Below, in pieces: positions 43,550-55,289 of a stretch of DNA of 64,000 bases (within the stretch, counting starts at the first letter, position 1; each line of letters begins with the position of its first letter). Made by a program: the position numbers and the translations under genes. Below the pieces are notes generated by a model. It had not been told where the DNA came from and did no database searches. It worked only from the letters and a program-made list of their open reading frames with translations. Source of the stretch: Shinisaurus crocodilurus (Eukaryota; Chordata; Lepidosauria; Squamata; Shinisauridae); the NCBI GenBank assembly GCA_021292165.1, contig CM037877.1, forward strand, positions 211,338,715-211,402,714, in the 5' to 3' direction.

Positions 43550-44000
43550 AGGGAGAGCAATCCTATGGCCCCTAGACAGCATCTGAGGGGCCATAGTATA
43601 TTTTGGATTCCCAGATCCAAGGTTGGAGACAGAACTGTGACCTCAGAGGGGGGAATCAGAGCTCCGACCTGCCACCCTCGCAGCTGGTGCGGAAAGAAGT
43701 GTGCCAGCTACTCCCCAAGGTCGGGAAGTCAACCTCGGAGAAGGGGGTGTTTTGGTGGGTGGGGAGGGAAGGAGCGCCCAGGATACAAGTTATCCTGAGT
43801 CCTCTCCAGCCTCCTTCCCTCCACCTCCGACGTGCCCCAACTAGATGGGCAAAAAAGCCCGTCTAGCGAAAAATGCAAGGTGGGAGGATGGGGAGGCGAC
43901 AGTCGCCTCCGCCGCTCTTCCCGCCCTGCATAGGAAGCTCATAATCCTCCAAGTTCAGGGGCTTACGATCATTGAGGGCGCAACCCATAGGATTGTGCCC
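43550..44000. mobile_element. DNA transposon with AATCCTATG termini, 451 bp
   Basis: Left GAGCAATCCTATGG, right CATAGGATTGTGCCC. The interior matches 59040-59740 over most of its length (AAGTTATCCTGAG...). GC-rich, no transposase. Confidence 0.65.
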
Positions 44001-44207
44001 GAATGTATTCGTTTTATTTATTTATTTACTGTACTTTTAAACTGCCCAATAACCAAAGTTCTCTGGGTGGTGTACAAGACAAGACATGTACATTGATTGT
44101 TTTACCGTAGTTATGTTTTTATCTTAATTTTGTTTTTAATCGTTGTTAGCCACCTTGAGTACCATTTCCTGGTAGAAAGGCAGGGTATAAATTAAACAAA
44201 CAAACCC
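44001..44207 (+). mobile_element. L2-like LINE 3' end
   Basis: AACTGCCCAATAACCAAAGT...GTTAGCCACCTTGAGTACC and a GGGTATAAATTAAACAAACA tail. Confidence 0.55.
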
Positions 44208-46977
44208 CTATCCTCCACCACCAGGTTTGCACAGCAAGGGCCAAAAAAGACAAGATGGGGCTGCTCACAATTCTACACGTAGAGGATTTGCAGTGAATAT
44301 CACCTTGGTTCAAAGTGAAACTCTATTAACCAGTTACCTTAGGTCATAACACCATAGAAGACTACAGACACCACAGACCAACAAGACTAAAGTACCAAAC
44401 TGGCAGATCTTATGATGATGAGGAATACCTTCCAAGCACAAGCAGCTGACTCATCTTATTTCAGATACTGAAAGAAGTAAGACTCATACTGAGTGTAAAG
44501 GTGAATGTCCTTATTATTAAGTATGTAGAAATCTCCATTCCCATTACTAGCCGACGGGGCTACATTGACAAAAACAACTACCGGTACTATAGCAACCTGT
44601 GACCTTTTTCACATTTCACCATGCTGAAGTGAGCAACATTTGGCTATGATGTTCCAGGCATTCATTAGGTGGGCGGATTCACCGATCTGCCCCAAGACTG
44701 TGATTCACCAAGATCACAGTGGTTAGCAGTGGGATTCACATGGAGCTGGTCTGTGTGAAGAAATCCAAAGGCAGCAGTTAATTTTGCTGCAATGGCACAC
44801 GCTTCCCTTTCATTTAGGCCAGTTCCACGTAGGGTTACCATCATTTTTCCAAAGCAAAGCTCTTGTGCCTTTGACAACTGACAAGCAGAAAATTAGGGCT
44901 TTGCTTTTTTCCATGAAGCCTCTGGCACAACCCTCTAGTTTCCATGCCCTACTGTAGCTCAGCTTGTAGCTATGCCTAAACATGCATAACAAACAACTGT
45001 GTGTGTATTCTTTCCCTGTTTACTCCTGCCTTCGCTTCTGTTCCCTTCCTCTGCTGCAGGGGTGCACAACTTTTTGGGGGGCCCTGAGGGCTGCACTGGA
45101 CATCGGCTGGGAACATTCATTTATCTCTGTGGGCATTGTGGGTTTTTGTTTGTTTGTTTGTTTTTGTTTTTACATGATGAAGCCTTTCTGGTCCAGCTCC
45201 CTGTTGTCTTTAAGTTCTGAGAAATGAGAGAAGATAGCCTGTGAATTAAAAACAGGCCAATCAGGTAAAGCACTTCTGATAGCTGCAACCTGTCATGGCA
45301 TCTCTAGATAACAATTTTAATGGTCTCATTAAAGCATAGGAGGAGAACCAGCTCAGCTCTGTGCATTGCCCATATTGGTAACTTCTTACAATCTGGATGG
45401 TCACCAGTAGTATGCATATTATGATGAAACTGTGAGAAGTTTCTCATGACTGAGATTTTAACATGAACTGAGATTTTAAGCCACCTGGGAATGCTAAATT
45501 CTGGAGCTTCTAAACACTCAAAACCTTTAAGTCAGGTCCTTGCAAAACACTATTTAACTTAATATCACACAGTTTTTAAAATACAATTAAGTGTTGATTT
45601 TTTTGTTTGTTCTGATTTCTGTGATTCTTGGACAGTGACATGAGGACTAGAAACATTTATCGTCTGATGTGAGCTAATATCCTAAAACACTGGAAATGAA
45701 ATGCAGTCATGGAAAGTGTGACATCCCTTATTCTGTCCCATCCCTGAAGTTCAAAAGTTAGAGTAACCATGTCTCTGAATCCCACCCTACCAAAGTGTTC
45801 CCCCCCCTTTTTAAATGTCATTGGAACTTAGTTGCAAATATTTGCATGCAATGTGCAATTAGCTCCTAGCAACTTCAAAACAGGCAGAATTACAACAGGT
45901 AAATGTTATCCCAGCACTAAATTCTCATGCCTGGAAAAACTGCACCTGCTCTATTTAAGCTTGTTACAGGCACGGCGCTTCTGTCAGGAAACAATGCCGG
46001 CAGGCCTGTGTGGATCAGATGGGGATGGGAGGGGACCAATGAAGGACCTTTGAGAAGACGCTGCTGAGCCTGCTGTCTCATAACCCACTTCTCCTCCCCT
46101 AACCTGTACCCCGGGGGCAAACACTTTCTAGTAGCTATTTGCTTGCTGTGGCATCTTCTCACTGTAATTCCTTCTGGCAGAGTGTGGGTGCAATCCTGTC
46201 TCTGCATAATTGACTCCCTCTCCAGAGAGTGCCTAGAGAACTAGCTCTGGGCCAACTGCTAAGCATGGGGGTGGGGGGTGGGGAGCAGTTCAGCCTGCAC
46301 TCAGCCCAGAACACCAGATGGGATCATTTATCAATGGGCTCACATTCCTACATCTCCCCCCTAGTGCATTTTTCTAAAACTGCCTGGTGTTAGTTACAGC
46401 TCAAAAGAGCAACAGGCCCCGCTGTGTTCAGGGTCAGGCCCCTTAAGCAGCCATTGAGAACAGGAGATCGCTGAAACATTCGCATGCCTGTCAAAGGAGC
46501 AAGTAGTGGGTGCTCGAATTATTGGGAGGCCCTTTGGCGTCTGATCCCTTTACCTCTTCTAAGCACCCCGCCCCCGCCACTCAATTGGGTTCCCCCCCCC
46601 CCTGCAATGACCAGTGGAGAAATGGGAGAAGAGAAAGCGACTCTCTCTTCCCCACACACTCATATTTCACACACTGACTGGAAGATACCCCTATGGAATC
46701 TTTATTGAACTTTAATTTAGGGAGGTTCAAGCTAGCTCGACTCCTGTTATCTGCTCTCTGCCACCGATCTCGCTAAGTCTGGAAATCACGCTTGTTCTTG
46801 GTGCCAAAGTTCCAAAGTTGTAAACTGAGCTGCCTGCCCGGCAAAGCAGTACTAGTCGTCACCCCCGCCCCCCGCTGCCTGCTCTGCGACAGTCTTCTGC
46901 CCCCTGTCACACCTGTTCCACTTGTGGGATAAACTTATGCCAAAGAAGGGCATAGACCAAAAAAATAATAATGCATG
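44208..46977. other. Large stretch without recognised gene
   Basis: A hAT-like left end (CAGGGGTGCACAACTTT) sits at about 45057 followed by a (GTTT)n run. C- and T-runs at 45797 and 46590. Several open frames of 60-100 codons show no domain. I cannot exclude regulatory sequence for RAB7B. Confidence 0.4.
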
Positions 46978-46983
46978 ACTTAC

Positions 46984-47110
46984 TGATATTCCTCGTGCGT
47001 GATCTGGCTTTTTGCCGAGCTGCAAGCTCTCTGCAGCAAGCTGGCCAAACAAACTTCTGACAGACAGCTCCTGTGTGCCCGCTCCCGATGGTGCTCAAAG
47101 GAAAATAAAG
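46984..47110 (-). other. RAB7B: Candidate 5' non-coding exon of RAB7B
   Basis: The RAB7B ATG exon has a 5' UTR acceptor at 41049, so an upstream exon is needed. On the minus strand a strong donor, ATCA|GTAAGT, lies at 46984/46983, after GC-balanced sequence without repeats. The 5' limit is a guess. Transcript evidence is absent. Confidence 0.3.
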
Positions 47111-47984
47111 TCCTTAAGAAGAAAAGAAAGCCAGACAAGAATGTGGAGCGGGATCCCACCCCATGGCAGATACTACACACAGAGATTTTCTTTTCTGTTT
47201 GTATCTTTCCTCCAGTATTCGGAGTGGGAGGGCTGCTAAGGAGGCCGTCCAAAATGACATCACTCATAGAGGGTTGAGATAGTTCCATGCACATTCTGCA
47301 GTGGGCAAAACAAAGAGGAAGTAAAACTTTAGTAGCCTCACTGTAAGCTTGTTTACTTAGAATTCCCTGTGACTTACAGGACATAATTTCTTGATCAGCA
47401 TACTTAGGAGGAACCCAAGTTGAAAGGAAACTTGCCTAGTGATTGACAGATCACCAAAACAGATCACCGAAACAGATATTACTTTAAAAGAGTGTCTAGC
47501 AGGGCGCCTGATCTGCATCTTAAAAGCCTGTTGATTGCCCATGCTAGGGACTTGATCTGGATCCGGGCTCCTGTGCCTACTCTAGAATAAAAATAGAGGG
47601 AGAAAAGACATAGCTGCTAGACACACATTTAAAGTCAGGTTTGACCCTAAGCTAAACAGTGCCACAAACCTAACTCCAGAATAGACCCATTTATAGTTTG
47701 AAGATTTAAGCCCTGTACATTCACAGTTTCACCCGCTGCAGTTCTGGGTGCTGGGCTGCTGTGGTCACAGGAGCACTGCCGGAACAGTGCTGGCAATGCT
47801 GCTCTGAGTTCAAGCAGTCAGCATGAAAACGAATATCCCCTGCTCAGCATTTGCTGATGGCAACTCAGCAATTAATTTCCAAATAGTGAGATTCTGGGAC
47901 TGGGACCTAACCCTACCAAAATGGTAGTCATGCTTTCTAATCCCAGGCATATTGGTTAGGGGTTCTCTACCTTTAGGAGTTGTA
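47111..47984. other. Intergenic, nothing recognised
   Basis: No repeat family or exon recognised. Confidence 0.35.
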
Positions 47985-47989
47985 TCAAA

Positions 47990-48345
47990 TGAGGAGCAGT
48001 GTTGTATAGTGGTTAAAGCATCCTTCCCCAGCCTTGTGCCCTCCAGATATTGGGAGTTGTCATTCAAAATATCTGGAGGGCAATAGGAGCTGAAGCCCAA
48101 AACATCAACCTGGAGGCCATGCCCAAAACATCAACCTGGAGGGAACTAGGTTGGGGAGGCTGGGTTAGAGTCTCAGACTGGGACCCAGGTTCAAATCCAC
48201 ACTCATCCATTAAGCTCACTGGGTGACCTTGGTCCAGTCACTCTCAGAATAACTTTCCTTGCAGGATTGTTGTGAAGAGAAAGCGGAGGTGGGGGAGAGA
48301 GTCACGTACACTGCCTTGTGCTCCTTGGAAGAAAGACAGAACAGC
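47990..48345 (+). mobile_element. Sauria-type SINE interrupted by a MITE
   Basis: SINE head GTATAGTGGTTAAAG to 48018, resuming at 48163 with GGTTAGAGTCTCAGACTGGG through AGGATTGTTGTGAAG. Joining the two parts gives a continuous SINE. Confidence 0.85.
48019..48162. mobile_element. hAT MITE inserted in the SINE, 144 bp
   Basis: Left CATCCTTCCCCAGCC, right GGTTGGGGAGGCTG. Flanks GGTTAAAG (48011-48018) and GGTTAGAG (48163-48170) are an 8-bp duplication of SINE sequence with one change. It includes a short internal duplication of CCCAAAACATCAACCTGGAG. Confidence 0.88.
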
Positions 48346-49205
48346 ATGGAAAATTCTAGAAGATGTGCTGTGGTTTCTTCTAGCACTGTAGCAATACAAA
48401 AATTGCAAACTGGGCCTCATCTACATTGAAGTGTCTTCTGATGCTGATGCAGTTTAATCATGCACTTTCTTGATTTCACATTTACTTCTCCTGCGGCCCA
48501 TGTTGCCAATTCCTGCTGCTGACCTGTATTAATCCCACTTTGTTGAGGCAAATGGCATCTTCAACCGCAGTATTTTTGGTATAGATAGGCAGAGTCTCTC
48601 GCGACATCAACAGTCATATCATCAGCTGTTGTGATGCCATTTGTCCTGCTCTATCATGACACACATCTGTAATGTCAGTATAAATGTTACAGTGGTATGA
48701 AGAATCTCTCCCCCCCCTTTTTAAACTTCGTTCTTCACATGTGCACAGATTTGCACGTACGTTTCAATGAGTAATAACAAAAAAAACACAGACATACTGT
48801 ATGTTTTGTTCTCCCCAGATGTCGAGGAGATCAAGGGGTGTTTCCATGAAACTCCATGGCTGTTAGGCGCGGAATCTCCAGATGTCATTCTGCGGAACTG
48901 CAAAGGAGTTGAAAGACCTTTGCTTCATACATGTGCAGGTATGCAGTTCAGAGGCAGAAAGAAAGAAAAGAATCCACTTGTAATGCAGTAAAAAGTAAAC
49001 ACTGCAATGTCAGGGAACCCACACACACTTATTTTGGGAGACAAGCCATGCCCCCTACTGCAAATTGATGTTGGAAATATAGGGCACACTCAAGTCCCAA
49101 AATGCAGGGAAGTTGCAATACATGGAAAATTTGTTACAAAAAGATTTTCCAAAAATGTGGCTTTCATGGGAAGAAAACCCAGGATTGACACAGATTGGGG
49201 GTAGT
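48346..49205. other. Intergenic, nothing recognised
   Basis: A GGGGTGTTTCCATGAAACTC motif near 48836 may be an old transposon end. No exon. Confidence 0.35.
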
Positions 49206-49340
49206 GTGGAGAGAAAGCCTGACCTGACTCACACCTCACCCCGTCCGCCAGTCACCTGCATAATCTCTGCCCAAGGCAGAGGAGTTCAGTCCTGGGTGGG
49301 CATTTGCATCTAGATTGTCTTGCCCAGGTAAGTGGGCACA
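49206..49340 (+). mobile_element. LTR fragment related to the 26233 LTR
   Basis: TGTGGAGAGAAAGCCTGAC, CACCTGCATAATCTCTGCCC and GGGCATTTGCATCTAGAT match the first ~135 bp of the 26233 LTR with many changes. The rest is missing. Confidence 0.75.
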
Positions 49341-50216
49341 GGGGGCGGGGAAGGTTTAACCCCCTATCTCAGTGCCACTGTTCTGATCAAATGTGGGGCA
49401 CACCGTGACTGCTATTAAACTTGTAAAAGACAGTGGGAGATCTACCCTTCCAGTTGCTGTGCCCTTAGTATCGTATCGGCTTGAAGAAACAAAGGAAGGC
49501 AAACAACAACAACAACAACAATAATAATAATAATTTATTTTCACTCCATTCTGCTCCCTATTACCCTTTGTCCCCAGATACAGCTCGCATAATGTACATT
49601 TTCTTCCAGCCCTGTTAATCCTGCGTAGCTGTCAAAGGAACAGGAGCACTCTCAGGGACCTGACACTGGTGTTATTATGGGTCCATATATCTAGGATTAG
49701 AGCCAGTTATTCAGTAACACGGGAAATGCCTTCTGAACATGCTCAGGGGTACTCATCTTTACTGTCCTTTCACATTTTTCAGGGACATAGTCTGGCCCTA
49801 AAAGCAGGTTTGTTTGGGACTGATCCCATAGGGCTGACACCACTTACCCTGAGTAAGCTCTAGGCTCAAACTATACCCAGAAGATTTTGCATTTTGTAGA
49901 ACACTTGGGTATTCTTCTGTGTAAAATTTATGCATATAAAAGAAATTCTGAAAACAAAGTTAGATATAGCAAACCAATAGGGTCACCACTTTCTGAATTG
50001 GCCAATTGTCATCTGATGCAGCAGTTTGCAGGTGATCATGTATCATGCAAAGCTCCACCTGATGATTTCTGCTTATCCAACATCTATTAATGGCACAGGA
50101 TCATTTTTTTTCTAATTAGCAGTGGGGTAGTGGAGAAACTTGAGGTATCACAATCTGCCAGAGTGTCAGGTTAATGGACAGATCCTCCTTACTCCGGCAA
50201 GTGAATTACGTGATAA
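49341..50216. other. Intergenic, microsatellite only
   Basis: (CAA)n/(TAA)n run at 49502-49536. Nothing else recognised. Confidence 0.4.
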
Positions 50217-50537
50217 TGACTGGGTTCACACAACACAATAACCCACACTCAGCGGTTGGGTATGGGTTGAGTGTGGGGTGTTGTTGAACCATGGGTTATC
50301 GTATTGTCTGAACCCAGCTGTGCTAACAAGCCATGGCTTGTTAACCATGAAGAGAGAACCCATGGTTTGTTGTTGGGTTGTGGACTGTGAGTTGTTCACC
50401 ATGGTTTGTTATTTCGTCTGGGTTCAGAAAACACAACCCACATTTCACAACCATTACCCATGGTTCAATGACAACCCACACTCAACCGATACTCAACTCT
50501 TGAGTGTGTATTATTGTGTTGTCTGAACCCAGTCAAT
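50217..50537. mobile_element. Foldback MITE, TGACTGGGTTCACACAAC ends
   Basis: TGACTGGGTTCACACAACAC and its near-exact inverse at 50518-50537, about 320 bp apart. Inside, AAGCCATGGCTTG and ACCATGGTTTGTT palindromes. Same family as 41188. Confidence 0.75.
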
Positions 50538-51127
50538 GAGGCTTTCAAGTTTGACTGTTGTTTGTGACCGATTAGCATACAGCAAGTCAGCAAATGAGGA
50601 AAATAACTATGCACACGCTAGAAACTTCTTTCCTTTTCTTTGCTGGGCTTCCTGCTTGCTGTCTAAAAGGTAACACCTTCTTTGCAAGGATGCTTTTCAC
50701 CTGGCTGAAGATCTTTTCTTAAGGCTCAATGTGTTTTTACAAGCTAAATGTATGCAGTCAGAAGTAAGCACCTCTGAGTTTCCTGCACTTCAAAATATAC
50801 CACTGTTGTTGGTTATCTGGCAGCCCCAAATGCCTCGCCCATCTGCCATGAACAATAGATAACAAACAGGTTTTGCAGGGTTCTGCTTCAGTGCTTAATT
50901 CAGCAGGGTGTGATTTCATGCCAGAGGGACTTCATTAATACAAAAAGTGCATGCACATTCCTTTATTCATGGTTTCATTCCTGGCTGGGCAAATTACTGG
51001 CAGCTGCCCAAATGCCTCGCCCATTTTCCTGGGCGTTGGGCAACTTTCTTATTTGTCTTGTCAGCTTCTTTTGCCAAGAAATATGATTCAGGGAAGGAAA
51101 GAAAGAAAGAAAGAAAAGCTGATAGGG
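50538..51127. other. Intergenic, partly self-repeated
   Basis: CTGGCAGC...CCAAATGCCTCGCCCAT occurs at about 50817 and 50997, a short local duplication. An (AAAG)n run lies at 51097. Confidence 0.45.
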
Positions 51128-51268
51128 ATGGGTGAATCCTTCAGTTTTGCTTTCTCTCACCTTTGAGTTTTTAAAATTTCAAGTTCTTTCTCTCCCAAAT
51201 ATGAACTTTATGAATTTTGGTGAATTCTTACAAAAAAATGAACTGAAACACAACTCTCACCCACTTGC
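51128..51268. repeat. Interspersed repeat shared with 52508-52652
   Basis: GGATGGGTGAATCCTTCAG, TTTTTAAAATTTCAAG, TTTTGGTGAATTCTTA and CAACTCTCACC recur at 52508-52652 with moderate divergence. Confidence 0.7.
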
Positions 51269-51274
51269 ATCAGC

Positions 51275-51754
51275 CAGGGCCAGCCCTATCATCACACAGG
51301 CTGATGCGCCTGTGTCAGGTGGCAGAGCCAGAGGAGCAGCAAATTGTGCTACTCCCCCTCCCGCCCCATCCAGGAGGGCCCGCCACCAACACCTCCAGCA
51401 GGTACCCCGGAGAGCCCTTCCGGTTGCTCTCCCAGCGCAGCATTTGCCACAGCAAGAGAGCAGCTGGTGGGGCTGTCTGGAGCAGCCACTGTCTGTTGCT
51501 CTCAGCGAGAGCCACATGGCCAGAAGAAGCAGTCTTGTGAGTTCCCCCGGGAGCTTGGCCGGGTTGAGAGATCCTGCTGTGGGAGCTTGGCTGGGTCTCA
51601 TGAGACCCAGGAGGCTGCTTCCTACAGCCACACGGGGCAGCAACAAAGGTAAGAGGTTGGGAGACACGGGTGCACAGCAGCAAAAGGGAGGGCACACGGT
51701 GACAGCAGAAGTTGGCTCTTACTTCAGGTGGAAAGAGAGTTTGCGCCAGCCCTG
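51275..51754. mobile_element. hAT-like element, 480 bp, CAGGGC ends
   Basis: Left CAGGGCCAGCCC, right GCGCCAGCCCTG (the same right end as the 33353 element). Flanks GCATCAGC and GCACCTGC match at 6 of 8. Its GC-rich interior explains the long open frames here. Confidence 0.7.
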
Positions 51755-51810
51755 GCACCTGCCAAATTCAATCAGTACAGCTATTCCCAGCATGGAGAGG
51801 ACCATGATGT

Positions 51811-52364
51811 TGTTAGGTTTTGCATGGGCAGGACGAAGATTGTCACCTGACATCAGGATTGTCACCTGACATGGAGGATGTCTCTTGAGGTGAAGTACAC
51901 AAGGTCTTCAGTCACCAGACAGAGTCTCAAGATTTATGAGTCAGCAACCATGGGACAAGAAGTTTGGAGTAAACATGTTGTGAAGAACAGATTATATAAC
52001 TGGTGAGTAATATCCTATTTATAGGCACAGGGTCTAGGGGTATAAAGACAGACACTTGTTGATACAGTGACCACTCTCCTCTCTTGTTCTGGACTTCTAC
52101 TTCAAGTCAGTCACTTCACTGCATCTCAGCCTTGCCACTGGGGTCTTGGATTTATATCTGCAAGGATGTAGCGAGATGGGATCATCATTCTCTTCTGCGT
52201 AAGAGAAGCCAGCATTGCTTGCCTTAATCCCATGTAATTGGGTCTTACAAATAAACTCTTTAATCTTTATTAACTGCTGTTATCTCCTCCTTCCGTCTGC
52301 ATGACTAGGACTGAGGGTCACTGGCTAGGTGAGCTTTTGAACCCAGGTAAGTCCAGCTCTCACA
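51811..52364 (+). mobile_element. Solo LTR, 554 bp, with 5-bp target duplication GATGT
   Basis: Begins TGTTAGGTTTTGC and ends CAGCTCTCACA. Exact GATGT at 51806-51810 and 52365-52369. TATA-like GTATAAAGACAG at about 52040 and AATAAA at about 52251 fit U3-R-U5 order. A 17-bp direct repeat (ATTGTCACCTGACAT) sits in U3. Confidence 0.92.
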
Positions 52365-52507
52365 GATGTACCTGCTATATAGCTGTTAAAGAGAAGAGCC
52401 TGTCAGAAAAATGAGATGGCAACCCTAATTCAGCACTAACATGGTGGAATACACAGGGATTCAGACAATGACTTTTAAGAGCAAAGCACTCAAAGCCCTG
52501 GACCTGG

Positions 52508-52652
52508 ATGGGCGAACCTGTCAGTTTCGGCTTCTCCCACATTCACATTTTTAAAATCTCAAGATCTTTTTGTCCCAGATATGGAGAACTTTGTGAATTT
52601 TAGTAAATTCTTATCAAAAAGAGACTGAAACAACATTCTCACCTGTCCCTAA
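52508..52652. repeat. Second copy of the 51128 repeat
   Basis: Same order of motifs as 51128-51268, diverged. Confidence 0.7.
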
Positions 52653-52837
52653 TACATTGTGTGCCATGCTTTTTGTGCCTTGAATTTTCGCACATGAAAT
52701 TCAACAGCTACAGTATGGAAGTTTCCTAGTATGGAAGACACATAGTAGAAAAGCTTCATGGGTTTGGATTTCAGTCTCACGTTGTTAAAGACACAAGAGC
52801 TAAGACAGAAAAAGGAGGCAACCTTATTCTTCTACAT

Positions 52838-52972
52838 CAATGTTCTCCAACCTTGGGTCCCCAGATGTTTTTGGCCTACAACTCCCAGCATGCCCCAGCC
52901 AGCATAGCTGGCTGAGGCATGCTGGGAGTTGTGGGCCAAAAACATCTGGAGACCCAAGGTTGGAGAACACTG
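52838..52972. mobile_element. Foldback hAT MITE, 135 bp, exact 8-bp duplication
   Basis: CAATGTTCTCCAACCTTGGG to its inverse. TTCTACAT exact at 52830-52837 and 52973-52980. Confidence 0.93.
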
Positions 52973-53015
52973 TTCTACATCAACCAAGGGATGTTTAATT
53001 TCCAGTTGGACCTGT

Positions 53016-53723
53016 AAATGGTTTTTGGAACAGACTGTGCCAAGTTAATGGAAATCATTTCCCCTTATTCTTCCCTATGCATTGCAAAGGATGTTGAGTT
53101 TTTGCAAAGTCTTCTGTTAGTTAGATAGGGATACCTCTGTTACATGTGGCTGGCAATGAAGAACTAAAGTTTATATGCCCCTGCTCCTCAAAACAGTTGT
53201 TAGACTAGCCGATATCATATATCTCTATGATTGGCTCATATCCCCAGTTCTTCAATTGTAATTATTATCTGGGATCATCATGCCTTAATGAGCATTGCAT
53301 AAAGATGACAGTTTTAATTGGAGAGAATGGTCGTGGATCTTAAAGGGATGCATAATCTACCAGATACATAATGATTCCAGATGCATAATGATAATTAATG
53401 CACAATGATTCCAGATTCCAGTGCCTTGAAAACAAAGTGCTTTGGGACATTGAGATGTATGTTTTGGGGTATCCCCCACTTCCTTATTCCTTTCTAGATG
53501 TGTTGCCTATTATTGGCATAGGGGTGCCATGCTTGAACAGTGCCCTGTGCCCAAATAAAGCATTTGGCTGGTTATGATTCAGTGCCATCTTGTAGAGTAC
53601 ACTCACCTGGAGGTGTGGGTGTATTATTTGGGATGTCCTAAAGCTTATTGTGAGGTGCATAGCCCCTCATGGCGTGGCAGGCCATGAGCCAGATAAATGG
53701 GTCCCGGCTCCTGGGTAAAATGG
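53016..53723 (+). repeat. Left arm of near-identical inverted repeat (order A then B)
   Basis: Segment A, 53016-53666, is the inverse of 56347-56998 with essentially no differences by eye. Segment B, 53667-53723 (TCATGGCGTGGCAGGCCATG...), is the inverse of 56993-57048. Here A precedes B. An AATAAA at about 53555 reads on the plus strand, so this may be the sense strand of an LTR-like unit. No coding sequence. Confidence 0.9.
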
Positions 53724-54401
53724 GAGGGGAATATTATATGTGTGGGGTGGGTGGGTTAGAATGTGTATTTTTGTATTTGTATATGTAATTGTTTGTTGTA
53801 TATTATTAAGTTCTCACTTGTTTGTTATATAATTTGGATGTCGATGTATTTTGTAGTTTATATGTTGACATTTAAATAATGTTTTTTTTTTAAAAAAAAA
53901 AGAAGTATGTCTCATTGCGTTCAGTGCCACTTTCTCCCAGGTAAGTGTATACAGGATTGCAGCCTAAGAGTATTAGGTTTATTTCCTCTAAACTTGTGTC
54001 CTTGAACCATTTTGGAAACTGCCCAATCCAGCCCAATTCTGTCTGGGCTGTGTTAGACAGCATGATAGCCGGGAGTGAATTATTTTGTCCGTACTTGGTG
54101 CTGCTAAGCTCCTGCAACAGCGTGCTGTTGCACTTGGGGGACTGATGCTACTTTAGCACTAGCATTGCTAGTCTATTTGCCTGCTTGCTTCCATCTGCTC
54201 AACTCATGCATTTGCGGATAAACAATTCATTACAAAAGGCACCATAAGCTTCCAGTACTTGCTCCTCAAAAGAAAAAAATGACTCTGCAGATGGCTGCTT
54301 TGCCAGTTCCTACCTCTTACAGAAGTGGGGAATGTGAAACGGCATATTACTGGGAAATGGAAGTGACGCTATTGCAGATCACATGTGGTTCTGTCATTAG
54401 T
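53724..54401. other. Unassigned sequence between inverted arms
   Basis: AT-rich up to an A/T run at 53882-53902, then non-repetitive sequence. No exon. Confidence 0.4.
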
Positions 54402-54565
54402 GACTACGCTGGCTCAGCTTGTCTGAGCGTGGAAAGCTAAGCAGGGTCAGGCCTGGTTATTACTTGGATGGGAGACCCCTCCTTTAGTTTCCTGCATTGA
54501 GCAGGGGGTTGGACTCGATGGCCTTGTAGGCTCCTTCCAACTCTATGATCTATGAAATCTATGAA
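54402..54565 (+). mobile_element. 5S-rRNA-derived SINE
   Basis: ACGCTGGCTCAGCTTGTCTG, 5S-like core, CR1-like tail and (ATCTATGAA)n end. Confidence 0.92.
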
Positions 54566-54805
54566 AAGCTTAAAGAAGAAGTGAGATTTAGGGAGTTCAG
54601 TAATCCCATTGACAAACATGTCACTACAGTGAGTGATCCAGATCAGCCAACATCTGCTTTGTCAGCAAACTATGGTGAAACATGTGATACCGCGGCCCTA
54701 GAGCTGATTCAAAGGTTCAGTAAAATCCCATAATATATTCCTGTACGACTTTAGTTGTAAGATAGCTGGGTTTTGGGGTGTGTGTTTTTGGCATGTTTAG
54801 ACAGT

Positions 54806-55228
54806 GACCTGGTTCATACAACACGAGAAGCCAGAGTATGAGTTGAGTGTGGATTGTCGTTGAACCCTGGGTTGTTGTTGAATCACAGCAGGGATGGGAA
54901 CTCGGACTCGAGGACTCGACTCGTGAGTCGGACTGAGTCCCCCCTCTGACTCGAGTCGGACTCGAGTCCCAATATTTTTAATGGGACTCGAGACTCGACT
55001 TGGGACTCAAGACCAAGGACTCGTCAACATCCCTGAATCACAGCTCATTGTGTGTGCGCACTGACAAACCATGATTTGTTAACAAACCATGGGTTCTCTT
55101 CCTGGGTTGTTCATGGTTAACAAACCATGGTTTGTTAGCATGGCTGGATTCACACAACACAGTAACCCATGATTCAACAGCAGTCCACACTCAACCCATA
55201 CTGTGGCTTGTCGTGTTGTGTGAACCCA
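54806..55228. mobile_element. Foldback MITE carrying a nested hAT insertion
   Basis: GACCTGGTTCATACAACACG at the left and GTTGTGTGAACCCAGCC at the right; interior ACCATGGTTTGTT palindromes as in 41188 and 50217. Without the nested 147-bp insertion and one duplication it is about 270 bp. Confidence 0.7.
54889..55035. mobile_element. 147-bp GACTCGAG-rich hAT MITE
   Basis: Ends CAGGGATG and CATCCCTG, with an exact 8-bp duplication AATCACAG at 54881-54888 and 55036-55043. The body is almost wholly made of GACTCGA/TCGAGTC words arranged as repeated palindromes around a short AT-rich centre (AATATTTTTAAT). Confidence 0.93.
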
Positions 55229-55289
55229 GCCATCTGAAATACTCCCTACACTTGGAGAGCAGATATGTCAAGGCAAAGGCTAGGTGTTG

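Noticed and set aside
51132..51869. 245-codon plus-strand open frame
   Set aside because: It crosses a dispersed repeat, a GC-rich hAT element (51275-51754) and the start of a solo LTR. Overlapping frames on both strands are equally long, as expected from GC-rich DNA.
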